This document shows, piece by piece, positions 8,219-17,652 of a stretch of 64,000 bases of DNA. Every line of letters starts with the position of its first letter. Within the stretch, counting starts at the first letter, position 1. The position numbers were made by a program, and so were the translations under genes. The DNA comes from Aliikangiella coralliicola (lineage in GTDB: Bacteria > Pseudomonadota > Gammaproteobacteria > Enterobacterales > Kangiellaceae): the NCBI RefSeq assembly GCF_007004725.1, contig NZ_ML660161.1, positions 669,122 to 733,121 on the forward strand, written 5' to 3'. The notes under the pieces are model-generated. The model worked only from the letters and a program-made list of their open reading frames with translations, searched no databases and was not told where the DNA came from.

Positions 8219-8941
8219 TCAAAAGTCACCAAAATGTGATTGTAGTACAGCAATACTGGCGAGCCCGGCTGTTTCTGTACGCAGTATCCTCGGCCCTAGT
8301 TGAATTCCCCTGATCTCAAGGGATTCCAGTGCTTGTAAATCAGCGTTTGAAAAACCACCTTCAGGTCCGACAAAAAGATTGAGTGAAGTAATTTTTGGTA
8401 AATCTTGTACTCGGCTAGTGGCTTTAGGTTCTAAATATAAGTTAAGACATTCATGATCTTGTTTAAGTTTGTTAATATTAACCGCTGAATTTACCACCGG
8501 GATGATAGCGCGACCCGATTGTTCACTGGCACTGGTGGCAACTTTTTGCCAATGGGTTTGTTTTTTTTCTAATCGTTTATTGTCTAGTTTGACATTACAT
8601 CTTTCAGTAAAAATAGGCGTGAATTGGCTAATTCCGAGTTCTACTGCTTTCTGAATGATCAAGTCCATTTTTTCACCGCGGGCTATACCTTGAAATAAAT
8701 GAATGCTGAGGGGAGATTCGTTTGCCGGGTTTTCCTTCGATGTAACGGTGACAGTTCCCTGTTTTCCGTTTATCTCGGAAATTTGTGCGTGATAGTCGAA
8801 TCCATCACCATTGAACAGCGTGACTTCAGAGCCGACGCGATATCGTAATACTTGAATGCAGTGGTGGTTTGCTTCTTTTGGCAGCTGGATTGATTGTCCT
8901 ACGATTAACTCAATGGGGGAATAGAATCGGTGGCTACGCAT
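8219..8941 (-). CDS. rsmE: 16S rRNA m3U1498 methyltransferase RsmE
   Basis: 240 residues, the normal family length. N-terminal PUA-like part (MRSHRFYSP..., HHCIQVLRYRVGSEV), central SPOUT part (HLFQGIARGEKMDLIIQKAVELG), and the SAM-binding knot near the C-terminus (NLFVGPEGGFSNADL and LGPRILRTETA). RsmE methylates N3 of U1498 in 16S rRNA on the assembled 30S subunit. It lies 71 bases downstream of ahcY on the same strand, so the SAH-regenerating enzyme and a SAM-dependent methyltransferase may share a transcript. Confidence 0.95.
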   Translation of the reverse strand: MRSHRFYSPIELIVGQSIQLPKEANHHCIQVLRYRVGSEVTLFNGDGFDYHAQISEINGKQGTVTVTSKENPANESPLSIHLFQGIARGEKMDLIIQKAVELGISQFTPIFTERCNVKLDNKRLEKKQTHWQKVATSASEQSGRAIIPVVNSAVNINKLKQDHECLNLYLEPKATSRVQDLPKITSLNLFVGPEGGFSNADLQALESLEIRGIQLGPRILRTETAGLASIAVLQSHFGDF

Positions 8942-9012
8942 ATTTGAGAAAGTTGAAGTATGTTATAAAACGTGTGCGGCAGAAGCTAGTTAGCCTCCGC
9001 CGCAATTAAGCG

Positions 9013-10413
9013 CTAGTAACGATAATGATCGGGCTTGTATGGTCCGTCAACATTCACATTAATATAGTCGGCTTGTTCCTGAGTAAGAACGGTCAGTTTC
9101 GCACCGATCTTTTGCAGGTGTAACCTGGCAACCTTTTCGTCCAGGTGTTTAGGTAAAACATAAACCTGATTTTCGTATTTTTCACCATTAGTCCAAAGCT
9201 CAATTTGTGCCAAAGTCTGGTTAGTAAATGAGTTAGACATAACAAAACTCGGATGCCCGGTTGCGCAACCCAGGTTGACTAATCTTCCTTCGGCTAACAG
9301 GATAATACGCTTTCCGTCAGGGAAAATGATGTGGTCGACCTGAGGCTTGATGTTTTCCCATTGATATTCTTTCAGTGAAGCAACCTGAATCTCGTTATCG
9401 AAATGACCGATGTTGCAAACAATAGCTTGATCTTTCATCGCCAGCATATGATCGTGACGAATGATATCGTAGTTACCCGTTGTGGTAACGAAAATATCGA
9501 CCTGATCAACAACATCTTCTATGGTAACTACTCGATATCCTTCCATTGCCGCCTGCAGTGCACAGATAGGGTCAATTTCAGTGATAAATACCGTCGCACC
9601 CTGACCGCGTAGTGACTGAGCACAGCCTTTACCAACGTCACCATAACCACATACCAATGCAATTTTACCAGCGATCATGACGTCTGTTGCACGCTTGATT
9701 CCGTCTAACAGTGATTCTCGACATCCATATAAATTGTCGAATTTAGACTTGGTGACTGAGTCATTCACATTAATCGCAGGGAAAGGAAGTGTTCCTTCTT
9801 TCGCCATTTGGTTGAGTCGGTTAACGCCAGTTGTGGTTTCTTCAGTAACACCCTGGATATTGGCGCCAACGCGCTCATAGAATCCAGCATCTTTTTCTAA
9901 TTGCTTTTTGATAGAGGCATAAAGAAAAGTTTCTTCTTCACTACCGGGGTTATCCAACAAACTTGCATCTTTAGCTGCCTGTGCACCTAAAATGACTGCT
10001 AATGTTGCATCACCACCGTCGTCCAGAATCATGTTGGCCGTTTCGCCGTTGCCCCAATCAAGAATATTGTGGGTGAATTGCCAATACTCTTCCAAAGTTT
10101 CACCTTTATAAGCGAACACAGGTACGCCCGTCGCGGCAATAGCAGCAGCTGCGTGGTCTTGAGTGGAATAAATATTACAAGAAGCCCAACGAACATCTGC
10201 GCCTAACGCGGTTAAGGTCTCAATCAGAACAGCCGTTTGAATGGTCATATGTAATGAACCGGCAATTCTTGCGCCTTTTAGTGGTTTGCTGTCGCCGAAC
10301 TCTTCGCGCATTGCCATCAGGCCTGGCATTTCCGTTTCGGCTATTGCGATTTCTTTGCGGCCCCAATCAGCCAGAGACATATCTTTGACATAAAAGTCAT
10401 TTTGGTTTGTCAT
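9013..10413 (-). CDS. ahcY: Adenosylhomocysteinase (S-adenosyl-L-homocysteine hydrolase)
   Basis: 466 residues, typical of bacterial SAH hydrolases. NAD-binding Rossmann motif [13 protein letters not shown] (about residues 258-270), substrate-site segments [14 protein letters not shown] and [13 protein letters not shown], and the hallmark C-terminus KPDHYRY. The enzyme splits SAH into adenosine and homocysteine in the cytosol, relieving product inhibition of methyltransferases. The start is set by TGGAGAG eight bases upstream, which is itself inside a small hairpin below an SAH riboswitch. metK lies upstream on the same strand and rsmE downstream. Confidence 0.97.
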   Translation of the reverse strand: MTNQNDFYVKDMSLADWGRKEIAIAETEMPGLMAMREEFGDSKPLKGARIAGSLHMTIQTAVLIETLTALGADVRWASCNIYSTQDHAAAAIAATGVPVFAYKGETLEEYWQFTHNILDWGNGETANMILDDGGDATLAVILGAQAAKDASLLDNPGSEEETFLYASIKKQLEKDAGFYERVGANIQGVTEETTTGVNRLNQMAKEGTLPFPAINVNDSVTKSKFDNLYGCRESLLDGIKRATDVMIAGKIALVCGYGDVGKGCAQSLRGQGATVFITEIDPICALQAAMEGYRVVTIEDVVDQVDIFVTTTGNYDIIRHDHMLAMKDQAIVCNIGHFDNEIQVASLKEYQWENIKPQVDHIIFPDGKRIILLAEGRLVNLGCATGHPSFVMSNSFTNQTLAQIELWTNGEKYENQVYVLPKHLDEKVARLHLQKIGAKLTVLTQEQADYINVNVDGPYKPDHYRY

Positions 10414-10417
10414 ATTT

Positions 10418-10437
10418 GCTCTCCAGTTAAATAGAGC
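10418..10437 (-). promoter_or_regulatory. Hairpin sequestering the ahcY ribosome binding site
   Basis: On the minus strand GCTCT (10437-10433) can pair with AGAGC (10422-10418), with a 10-base loop; the second arm overlaps the Shine-Dalgarno GGAGAG of ahcY. Its position just 3' of the SAH aptamer suggests it is the translational expression platform. The stem is only 5 bp, so this is an inference. Confidence 0.5.
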
Positions 10438-10458
10438 GCCCTTTGAATGAAAGATAAA

Positions 10459-10525
10459 ACTAATTGAGCGTGACGGATGGATTAATTTGTAAAATTAACG
10501 TCCGCTGCAGCGCCCCTCAACTAGT
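10459..10525 (-). promoter_or_regulatory. S-adenosylhomocysteine (SAH) riboswitch controlling ahcY
   Basis: Read on the minus strand the element begins ACTAGTTGAG, continues GGGCGCTGCAGCGGACG, and ends CCGTCACGCTCAATTAGT. The outer 10 bases of each side pair completely (one G-U). The core GAGGGGCGCTGCAGCGG matches the conserved GAGGAGCGCUGC core that I recall for the SAH aptamer, and the place, directly upstream of ahcY, is where this class is found. SAH riboswitches turn expression on when SAH accumulates. Assignment from memory of the consensus, not a covariance search. Confidence 0.82.
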
Positions 10526-10532
10526 CAAATAA

Positions 10533-10561
10533 AAACGGCTAAAAGGTAATTTTAGCCGTTT
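10533..10561 (-). terminator. Rho-independent terminator after metK
   Basis: A perfect 12-bp inverted repeat, AAACGGCTAAAA-ggtaa-TTTTAGCCGTTT, followed on the minus strand by TTTTTATTT. It lies about 105 bases after the metK stop and only 7 bases before the outer stem of the SAH riboswitch. It should end metK transcription, so ahcY needs read-through or a promoter overlapping this hairpin. Confidence 0.85.
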
Positions 10562-10665
10562 CTAATAAAGTCGTTATGATAAAGCGGTATGAAATTGAAT
10601 TAAAGCCTATTTAGCCTAACTCGCTCAATCAAATGAGCGTGTTAATTTCTCTAAATACCCTATCT

Positions 10666-11826
10666 CTATATTCCTGCGTCTGCGCGTAGGGCCTCGGCTT
10701 TATCGGTTTTTTCCCAGGTAAACTCTTCAATTTCTCGACCGAAGTGACCGTATGCCGCTGTCTTCTTATAGATTGGTCGAATGAGGTCTAGCATCTGAAT
10801 GATTCCATAAGGCGTCAAGTCGAAATGATTTCGTACCAATTCCGCTAACTTATCTTCGCTAACCTTAGCCGTGCCAAATGTATTGAGACTAATACTAGTT
10901 GGCTGCGCGACCCCTATGGCATAAGAAACCTGGATTTCACAGCGATCAGCCAATCCTGCAGCAACAATATTTTTAGCAACATAACGACCAGCATAAGCTG
11001 CAGAACGATCAACTTTTGAAGGATCTTTTCCTGAGAAAGCTCCTCCACCGTGATGTGCAGAACCACCGTAAGTATCAACGATAATTTTTCGACCAGTTAA
11101 ACCACAATCGCCAACAGGGCCACCAATCACGAAATTACCAGTCGGGTTAATATGGAATTTGGTATCAGCATGGATTAGATCGGCTGGAAGCACCGGCTTG
11201 ATAATAAGCTCGCGAACTGCTTCTTGAATATCGCTCTGGCTAACGTCAGGGTTATGTTGAGTGGATAAGACCACTGCATCAATAGCGACAGGTTTGCCGT
11301 TTTCGTATCGAAGGGTTACCTGACTTTTTGCATCTGGGCGTAACCAGGACAATGTGCCGTGTTTGCGCACATGAGCCTGACGTTCCACCAACTGATGAGA
11401 ATAAGTGATTGCTGCAGGCATCAAAACACTCGTTTCATTGGTTGCATACCCGAACATGAGCCCTTGATCACCGGCGCCTTGCTCTTCTTTGGTAGAGCGG
11501 TCGACACCTTGGTTAATATCGGGAGATTGTTTACCGATGGCATTGATCACCGCACAGGTATTTCCATCAAAACCAACGTCAGAACTGGTATAACCGATAT
11601 CGCAAATTGTTGAACGAACAATATCTTCAAGGTCGACCCATGCTGATGTGGTGACTTCTCCTGCAACAATTGCCATGCCTGTTTTTACCATAGTCTCCAC
11701 GGCCACTCGGGCATTGTCATCCTGGCGGAGTAGTTCGTCTAGCACTGCGTCAGATATCTGATCGGCAATCTTGTCAGGATGTCCTTCTGAAACAGACTCA
11801 GAAGTAAAAAGAGAGTATTCTGCCAT
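10666..11826 (-). CDS. metK: S-adenosylmethionine synthetase (methionine adenosyltransferase)
   Basis: 386 residues, standard MetK length. Signature motifs in order: [19 protein letters not shown] (about 16-34), [16 protein letters not shown] (about 117-132), and the glycine-rich [19 protein letters not shown] (about 262-280). Makes SAM from methionine and ATP in the cytosol. GAGGT nine bases upstream of the ATG supports the start. It heads the methyl-cycle group metK-ahcY-rsmE, but a strong terminator separates it from ahcY. I find no SAM riboswitch and no MetJ-box array upstream. Confidence 0.97.
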   Translation of the reverse strand: MAEYSLFTSESVSEGHPDKIADQISDAVLDELLRQDDNARVAVETMVKTGMAIVAGEVTTSAWVDLEDIVRSTICDIGYTSSDVGFDGNTCAVINAIGKQSPDINQGVDRSTKEEQGAGDQGLMFGYATNETSVLMPAAITYSHQLVERQAHVRKHGTLSWLRPDAKSQVTLRYENGKPVAIDAVVLSTQHNPDVSQSDIQEAVRELIIKPVLPADLIHADTKFHINPTGNFVIGGPVGDCGLTGRKIIVDTYGGSAHHGGGAFSGKDPSKVDRSAAYAGRYVAKNIVAAGLADRCEIQVSYAIGVAQPTSISLNTFGTAKVSEDKLAELVRNHFDLTPYGIIQMLDLIRPIYKKTAAYGHFGREIEEFTWEKTDKAEALRADAGI

Positions 11827-12150
11827 TCGTGGTAAACCTCATTGTTTAATTCGGTTGAAATTCTCCGTGAGCGAATAGAAGGCATTAATTCATGCCAATC
11901 ATCGGGTTACAGAGCGTCAAATAGAGCGCAATTGTACATATAAAAACCATATTTTTCACGATATTTAAAGTTTATAACCTATTCCTGTCAGTTATCTGTT
12001 CTATATCTCTTTTTATGATGTAAAACGCGTTACTTATTTCCTGACACTGCAAACTCGTCATCGAGTTATGAGATCTGAGTGAAAACTCGTAATTTCGCCT
12101 ATACTTGCAGTCAATAAGTGTAATTTCAAGAATTATCAAAGGGTTATAAA
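11827..12150. other. Divergent promoter region between metK and the receiver-GGDEF gene
   Basis: 324 bases with no supported frame. It must hold the metK promoter (minus) and the promoter of the gene at 12151 (plus). A short inverted repeat, GGCAT-taattc-ATGCC at about 11881-11896, lies in the metK leader; whether it is regulatory is unknown. Confidence 0.4.
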
Positions 12151-13395
12151 ATGGCTAAGAAGCTGCTTTTTGTTGAAGACAGTGCTTTAGTACTTAAAGT
12201 AATGCGTCGTCTAGTTGTTAATGCAGCGGAATTTAAGGCCGATTTTGCAGAATCCTATGCTCAGGCAGAGACATTTATCGGTAATAATCCTCAGCAATAT
12301 TTTGCCGCTGTGGTTGATTTAAACTTGCCAGATGCGCCTAAGGGGGAGGTTGTTGACCTGGTTTTAAGCAACAAAATACCTACCTTGGTATTGACCGCGA
12401 CCTATGATGAAAACAAAAGAAACGAGCTCTACAAAAAAGGCATTGTCGATTATGTTGTCAAAGAAAATCGCTATTCATACGATTATGCGATGAAGCTGAT
12501 TATCAGGCTGAGCCGAAACCATGCCATTAAAGTGATGGTTGTTGATGACTCTCTGGTTGCTCGCAAGCAAGCGTCGAACTTGCTAAAAAAATACCTGTTT
12601 CAAGTGGTTGAGGCGGACGGAGCTAAGCAAGCTATAAGGGCGCTAATTGATGAGCCCGATATTAAGTTAGTGATTACTGACTATCATATGCCTGATGTGG
12701 ATGGCTTTGAGTTGGTTAAATTGCTAAGAGGAAAGTACGATAAACACGATCTGACAATTATTGGGCTTTCAGGAGAAGGTGACGCATCGCTATCTGCCAG
12801 ATTTATCAAAAATGGCGCCAATGATTTTTTGAGGAAACCGTTTAACCAGGAAGAGTTTTATTGCCGAGTTATGCATAATATTGAGTCGCTGGAGGCAATT
12901 GAAACCATCAAGGATGCAGCCAATCGTGATTACTTAACCGGCCTTTATAATCGACAGCATTTTTATCAACTGGCCAACGCAAAAATCGGTCGATGTCAGG
13001 AGTCTGGCGATGAGTATTCGATGGCAATTATTGAAATTGATGATTTCAGAGAATTTAATAATGTATTTAGCGAATATGGAGATACCGTATTAATTAAATT
13101 TGCCAAGGAACTACATGAGAAGTTTTCGCAGTTTATTACGGCGAGGTTAAATGGTAGTCAGTTAGTGGCATTTTTATGGGGGATTTCGTTAGACGATTGT
13201 CATCATCATATGAATGATTTGCGTGAAAGGATTAAAGAGTTGTCTATCGACACCGATAGCGGCGAACAATATTTAAGTGTGAGTGTAGGGCTTTCTCATT
13301 CGGGAGAGCTAACATTACGGCAGATGTTGGAGGATTGTGACGAGTTAATTAGTCGAGCACAGGAAGCCGGTAAAGACTTGGTTTTGTATGACTAA
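12151..13395 (+). CDS. Double-receiver response regulator with a degenerate GGDEF domain
   Basis: 414 residues. Receiver 1 (about 4-120) starts KLLFVEDSALVLK and has VVDLNLPDA at the phosphorylation site. Receiver 2 (about 128-245) has MVVDDSLVARK and ITDYHMPDVDG with a normal acceptor Asp. The C-terminal domain (about 255-413) starts NRDYLTGLYNRQHF, the usual entry to a GGDEF domain, but the catalytic loop reads RLNGSQLVAFL instead of RxGGDEFxxxL, so cyclase activity is not expected. It may act as a PleD-like scaffold or nucleotide-binding output. AAAGGG is well placed before the ATG. It overlaps the convergent gene at 13392 by 4 bases. Confidence 0.88.
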   Translation: MAKKLLFVEDSALVLKVMRRLVVNAAEFKADFAESYAQAETFIGNNPQQYFAAVVDLNLPDAPKGEVVDLVLSNKIPTLVLTATYDENKRNELYKKGIVDYVVKENRYSYDYAMKLIIRLSRNHAIKVMVVDDSLVARKQASNLLKKYLFQVVEADGAKQAIRALIDEPDIKLVITDYHMPDVDGFELVKLLRGKYDKHDLTIIGLSGEGDASLSARFIKNGANDFLRKPFNQEEFYCRVMHNIESLEAIETIKDAANRDYLTGLYNRQHFYQLANAKIGRCQESGDEYSMAIIEIDDFREFNNVFSEYGDTVLIKFAKELHEKFSQFITARLNGSQLVAFLWGISLDDCHHHMNDLRERIKELSIDTDSGEQYLSVSVGLSHSGELTLRQMLEDCDELISRAQEAGKDLVLYD

Positions 13396-13796
13396 TTTAA
13401 TGCTTTTGTTGGTTTTAGCACGAGTAAAATAATGACTGTTCCCAGTGAATAAACCATCAAAAATGTTAAAGAGTGACTGATGTTTTTGGCATTCGAGTAT
13501 GCCATCATTATTAACCATCCGCTAACCCCACTACTTATTATCGTGAGAAATCCAAGTACTAGCTCCATCAGGGGATGATTGCGTGTCAGGTAGTTTACAA
13601 AAAAGAATGTGCTAATAGTTGAAAAGATAAGGTAACCCTCAAGGGATAAGCGGCCGCTAAATCCTGAGCCTGTTTCCGTTGCATTGATAATGATTAGGCA
13701 TAACCCGGCGAAACAAATCCAGATACTTCGAATCGCGTAGTTTAAGTCGATAATCTTGTTAGAAAAGTCGGAATAGACAAGCCGGTAATTTTTCAT
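13392..13796 (-). CDS. Small integral membrane protein of unknown function
   Basis: 134 residues with four predicted membrane segments (about 23-41, 55-70, 79-98, 105-125). The N-terminus MKNYRLVYSDFSNK is probably cytoplasmic. I recognise no family. The stop overlaps the end of the convergent receiver-GGDEF gene by 4 bases, a compact arrangement that makes a real gene plausible. No operon partner is visible. Confidence 0.6.
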   Translation of the reverse strand: MKNYRLVYSDFSNKIIDLNYAIRSIWICFAGLCLIIINATETGSGFSGRLSLEGYLIFSTISTFFFVNYLTRNHPLMELVLGFLTIISSGVSGWLIMMAYSNAKNISHSLTFLMVYSLGTVIILLVLKPTKALN

Positions 13797-14015
13797 TCGA
13801 GTTCTTTTTCATGTTAGTTTCTTGTTTAACGGTTGAGCGCCGAAAAAATTTCGAACGTAATTAGTGGATTGAATGTAGGTTATGGCGTAGGAAGGAAATG
13901 AGATAAGCCTTATTACCTAATACTATATGAGATAATTGAGTGATTCTCATTTTGCCCCAAGAATGGTAAAGTTCTGCTCCAGATTAATCTTGCTCTATTA
14001 TTATCAAATTCTTGT

Positions 14016-14723
14016 ATGGAATTTCATCAATCGCTTGAACCAACACAGCTGGTTAAGCGCTACAAACGATTTCTTACTGACGTTATTCACCCGAATGAGG
14101 GAGAAATGACGGTTCATTGTCCGAATACCGGTTCTATGAAAAACTGTTGGCAACCTGGTTGGACCGCGTGGATTTTAGATAGTCAAAATCCTAAACGGAA
14201 ATACCAGTATACTTGGGTGCTGTCAGAAAATGACAAAGGCGATTTAATCGGCATTAATACCCATTTTGCTAACAATATTGTCTATGAGGCGATAGTTGCA
14301 GGCAAAGTTAAAGAACTGGTTGGATTTGCCGATGTAAAAAAAGAAGTGAAATATGGTGAAGAGAATAGCCGAATTGACATATTGTTGACCGACGAAAGTG
14401 ATCAAAAAACATTTGTTGAAGTTAAAAGCGTTACATTGCTGGAAGATGATGACAAAGGCTATTTTCCTGATGCAGTCACCACCAGGGGGCAAAAGCATCT
14501 GCGTGAATTAATGCATTGTGTTAAACAAGGTCATCGCGCAGTTTTATTTTTCCTGGTGCAGCATACCGGTATTAATAGTGTGTCTGCAGCGGCACATATT
14601 GACCCTGATTATTCTCAAGTATTGGCCGAAGCGATAAGCGCCGGGGTTGAGGTGCTTGTTTATAATACCGATATTTCCGTTAATGAAATTAAATTAGGCA
14701 GAAGCCTTGAGTTTCATCAGTAA
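14016..14723 (+). CDS. sfsA: SfsA family DNA/RNA nuclease (sugar fermentation stimulation protein)
   Basis: 235 residues, the usual SfsA length. An OB-like N-terminal part carries KRYKRFLTDV and the hallmark HCPNTGSMKNCW (about 36-47). The C-terminal nuclease-like core has the conserved IDILLTD...TFVEVKSVTL stretch (about 128-152) with D and E-x-K residues of a PD-(D/E)XK type site, then FPDAVTTRGQKHLREL. SfsA was named for effects on maltose gene expression in E. coli; nuclease activity has been reported for the family. It appears to be transcribed alone. No strong ribosome binding site precedes the ATG. Confidence 0.95.
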   Translation: MEFHQSLEPTQLVKRYKRFLTDVIHPNEGEMTVHCPNTGSMKNCWQPGWTAWILDSQNPKRKYQYTWVLSENDKGDLIGINTHFANNIVYEAIVAGKVKELVGFADVKKEVKYGEENSRIDILLTDESDQKTFVEVKSVTLLEDDDKGYFPDAVTTRGQKHLRELMHCVKQGHRAVLFFLVQHTGINSVSAAAHIDPDYSQVLAEAISAGVEVLVYNTDISVNEIKLGRSLEFHQ

Positions 14724-14955
14724 GTAGAAAGATTCAATATTTAATATTTCGATAAGAACTATCAGGCGCTTGTCATTGGTATAAATAGGCGATAGGCTGG
14801 GTGGTTTACGTGTTTTAGGGGCTGATCGAGATTAATTATTGCTATTATTGGATACAAAACTTAAATAACGCGTTAACAAAATAATAACGATAAACTATCG
14901 CAAATAAACTATAAATAATATTCGAAATTACTTTTATTAAGGGTAAGGGTTGTAA

Positions 14956-16980
14956 GTGGAAACAGGCGCTCATTTGTTGAAAGTTGGGGATTTTGTTCTC
15001 AACACCAGCAGCCGTAAACTATTTGACAGCGAAAACAAAGAAGTTTCGTTGTCTCCTACCTTGTACACATTATTAAAATTCTTTATCGATCATCAAAACA
15101 GTGTTTTAACCAAAGACATGATTATTACTCATGTCTGGAAAGGAAAAACGGTTGTTGATGCGAATGTTAATCAAAATATTAAAAAGTTAAGAGATACGTT
15201 AGGAGATTCAGCTTCTGATCCTAAGTACATTGAGACAGTTACCGGGGAAGGGTTTCGGTTTGTTGCGAATTCCGAGGAGTATAAGGCTGTGCCATTTGGT
15301 GGACAGGCTTTAAACCTTAAAGTTAATTATTTTTATGTTTTACTAATTTTTGTATTGATCGGTACTGCTATTTATCTGGCGAACAAGGAAAGTGAACAAC
15401 AGACAATAAGAGAGCTTTATCCTTTAACAACACTAAAAGGTTTGGAACATCATCCCGAAGTATCTTCTGATAATAAGTTTCTTTTATTTAGCCATAAAAA
15501 TAGAAGTTCGTGGGATATTTATTTGAAACCGCTTAATCAAGAGTCATATTATGCGGTAGTTAACTCTGAGCAGAATGAGATGTTTCCTGTACTTTCTCCG
15601 AGTGGTACAAAACTAATTTATTATTTATACGGTGCGGATAAGTGCGGATTATATATCAGAGATATTGATCTCGAAGCTGTTAAACTTGGGGAAGAAACTC
15701 CAATCAAGCTATGTCGAGGTGGAGCTCAAAGACTAAGAGCTGAATGGAAAGATGAAGATGAAATTTTTATCGCAATCAATGAAGATATGGATTCTCCCGC
15801 GAGTATTTACCACTATAACCTGAATAACAAACAACAATCCCTTATTTCGAAACCAGATTCAAAAGGCTTTGGTGATTATGCTTTTAAATATTCTAAAAAG
15901 TTTAATAAGTTGGCTTATATTCGAGATATAGGCTGGTCATCTTCAGAAATTTGGATCTATGACGTATCAACTGGAACTCACAAGATAATAAAGTCCATGC
16001 CCTGGCTTTTGGATGGTTTGGATTGGGACGCGGATGGTGCGTTATTTTTTCAGTCTGGTAATAAAGAGATTTCGAAAATATCTGCAGATGGATCCAGCGA
16101 GAAAATATTAACCAAATTTTTATTAAATATTTATACGCCATTTTTAGTTAGTGAAGACAAAATAGGAGTTGTTATTGGTGAGTATTTCGTCATAGATGTC
16201 GGTGTTTTTGATATTGAAGCCGGAACAAGTGAGACATTAATTAGCTCTAGCTTTAATGATTATTTAGCTGCTGGTGGCAATGATTTCGTTACTTTTATTT
16301 CGAATCGTTCTGGCGAGCCTCAAATATGGATGAGGAATGCTAAAGGTAGTGATATTCAACTGACACAATACGACGACTCATTTGAGATTAAGTGGTTGTC
16401 TGCTTCACCTAATGGTGATCTGATTATGTATAACAAGAGCGGGACGACTAATATTATTGATAAGTTGGGTAACGTGATTTTCAATTCTGAAAACTATTCG
16501 AGCCAAGTTCACAATAACCCTGTTTTTGATGTGAAAAACGACCGTTTTATATATTCGATTCAATATGAAGGTGAATGGAGTATTGAATCTAGAAAGTTAA
16601 GTTCTCTAGGAGAGCGAGCTACTTTATTTAAGGGAATTGCCGCTAGACCTTGTATCAATGAAGACTGTCTTTTTTACTTTAAAGAAAGAGACCCTTATAT
16701 TTATAAATATATCCCAAAAAATAATTCTAGCATTCAAGTAGCTAATGTTGGTGCATTAAGAAAGGTTGATGAATGGGATGTTTATGATGAAAACCATATA
16801 CTTTATCTTGAAAAAAATGAATCAATTAATCGAATCATAAAACTTAATATTCAATCAGGAGATAAGGTTATTCTATTAGAGTCGAAAGTTAAAAATTTTA
16901 GTTTTGATAAAGTTAAAAAACTTATATATACAAATATAGTGTCTGAAGGCAACATTGATATTATGTATTTCAATCGTTAG
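14956..16980 (+). CDS. CadC-like membrane transcriptional regulator with a TolB-like beta-propeller
   Basis: 674 residues. An OmpR/CadC-type winged helix (about 10-105: LSPTLYTLLKFFIDHQNSVLTKD, DANVNQNIKKLRDTLGD, YIETVTGEGFRFVA) is followed by one membrane segment (about 125-143) and a long outer region (about 150-674) with repeated TolB/WD40-like blades (for example SDNKFLLFSHKNRSSWDIY and FISNRSGEPQIWM). Such proteins sense a periplasmic signal and bind DNA directly without phosphorylation. The start is the GTG at 14956, after AAGGGTAAGGG. The next gene, encoding a small secreted acidic protein, is a possible target. AT-rich codon use in the second half is higher than in neighbours. Confidence 0.85.
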   Translation: METGAHLLKVGDFVLNTSSRKLFDSENKEVSLSPTLYTLLKFFIDHQNSVLTKDMIITHVWKGKTVVDANVNQNIKKLRDTLGDSASDPKYIETVTGEGFRFVANSEEYKAVPFGGQALNLKVNYFYVLLIFVLIGTAIYLANKESEQQTIRELYPLTTLKGLEHHPEVSSDNKFLLFSHKNRSSWDIYLKPLNQESYYAVVNSEQNEMFPVLSPSGTKLIYYLYGADKCGLYIRDIDLEAVKLGEETPIKLCRGGAQRLRAEWKDEDEIFIAINEDMDSPASIYHYNLNNKQQSLISKPDSKGFGDYAFKYSKKFNKLAYIRDIGWSSSEIWIYDVSTGTHKIIKSMPWLLDGLDWDADGALFFQSGNKEISKISADGSSEKILTKFLLNIYTPFLVSEDKIGVVIGEYFVIDVGVFDIEAGTSETLISSSFNDYLAAGGNDFVTFISNRSGEPQIWMRNAKGSDIQLTQYDDSFEIKWLSASPNGDLIMYNKSGTTNIIDKLGNVIFNSENYSSQVHNNPVFDVKNDRFIYSIQYEGEWSIESRKLSSLGERATLFKGIAARPCINEDCLFYFKERDPYIYKYIPKNNSSIQVANVGALRKVDEWDVYDENHILYLEKNESINRIIKLNIQSGDKVILLESKVKNFSFDKVKKLIYTNIVSEGNIDIMYFNR

Positions 16981-17307
16981 ATGAGCCAAGGACTTTTATA
17001 TAGAGTCTGTAAAAATTAACTTGAATGCTAACATAGGAAATTCTTTAAAAAATCTCTTAAGGAGTTTTTGTGGTTATCATATTAAGCGAAACTAGTAAAT
17101 AAATTATTGTGATTTTAGCTTAAATTGTGTGTAAAAATATCTATTCACGCTGAGTCCTAAATAATAAATTAGTTAAAAAATGAACGGATTTGATATTTAT
17201 ATGAGGTTTATGAATATTTATTACGTATTTATTCGTTTTTTTCCTTCTTACTATTCATTATTAAAGTGACTTTGCAAAAACACTAATTTAAGTAAGAGGA
17301 ATAAATC
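16981..17307. other. AT-rich intergenic region with a weak terminator-like sequence
   Basis: 327 bases, no supported frame. The stretch aaaaaatctcttaaggagttttt near 17047-17070 is a partly symmetrical A-run/hairpin/T-run that could end transcription of the upstream regulator. The remainder is AT-rich and should include the promoter of the small gene at 17308. Confidence 0.35.
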
Positions 17308-17577
17308 ATGTATAAATTGTTTGCTGTATTGGCGCTATCGATTTCATTGTCTACTTCGGTCTCAGCTAATGAAGAGGCATCTGAAGAATTACCTGAAACT
17401 ATAGATAGAAGTTTACTTGAGAAACTGTTTGATGAAACCACCTACGGTTGTCCGAATTATCCCCACTGTAGTAATACGACTGAGGCAGAAGATTATAGTT
17501 TAGAAAAAACTCACGAAGCCGAAAGCTATTCAGATTCAGAAGAAGACCGAGATAAGAATACTAACAACCCTGAATAA
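17308..17577 (+). CDS. Small secreted acidic protein, unknown function
   Basis: 89 residues. A clear signal peptide (about 1-20, ending VSA-N) is followed by a highly acidic mature part with a CPNYPHC segment (two Cys five residues apart) and many Glu, Asp and Ser toward the end. AAGAGGA stands at good distance before the ATG, and a strong hairpin follows the gene, so it is probably expressed. No family recognised. It follows the CadC-like membrane regulator and may be one of its targets, which is inference only. Confidence 0.65.
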   Translation: MYKLFAVLALSISLSTSVSANEEASEELPETIDRSLLEKLFDETTYGCPNYPHCSNTTEAEDYSLEKTHEAESYSDSEEDRDKNTNNPE

Positions 17578-17622
17578 GAACGAAGTAAATAAATTTATCA
17601 AATGTAGTAAAGCCTATTTCAC

Positions 17623-17652
17623 AAGGTCTGATAACCGATGTTATCAGACCTT
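17623..17652 (+). terminator. Hairpin terminator after the small secreted protein gene
   Basis: A perfect 13-bp inverted repeat, AAGGTCTGATAAC-cgat-GTTATCAGACCTT, 45 bases after the stop codon. The following CTTGCTATC is a poor T-tract, so termination may be partial or Rho-assisted. Confidence 0.6.

Noticed and set aside
11827-12000. Possible SAM riboswitch or MetJ boxes upstream of metK
   Set aside because: No conserved SAM aptamer core and no repeated MetJ octamers; only one short GGCAT/ATGCC repeat.
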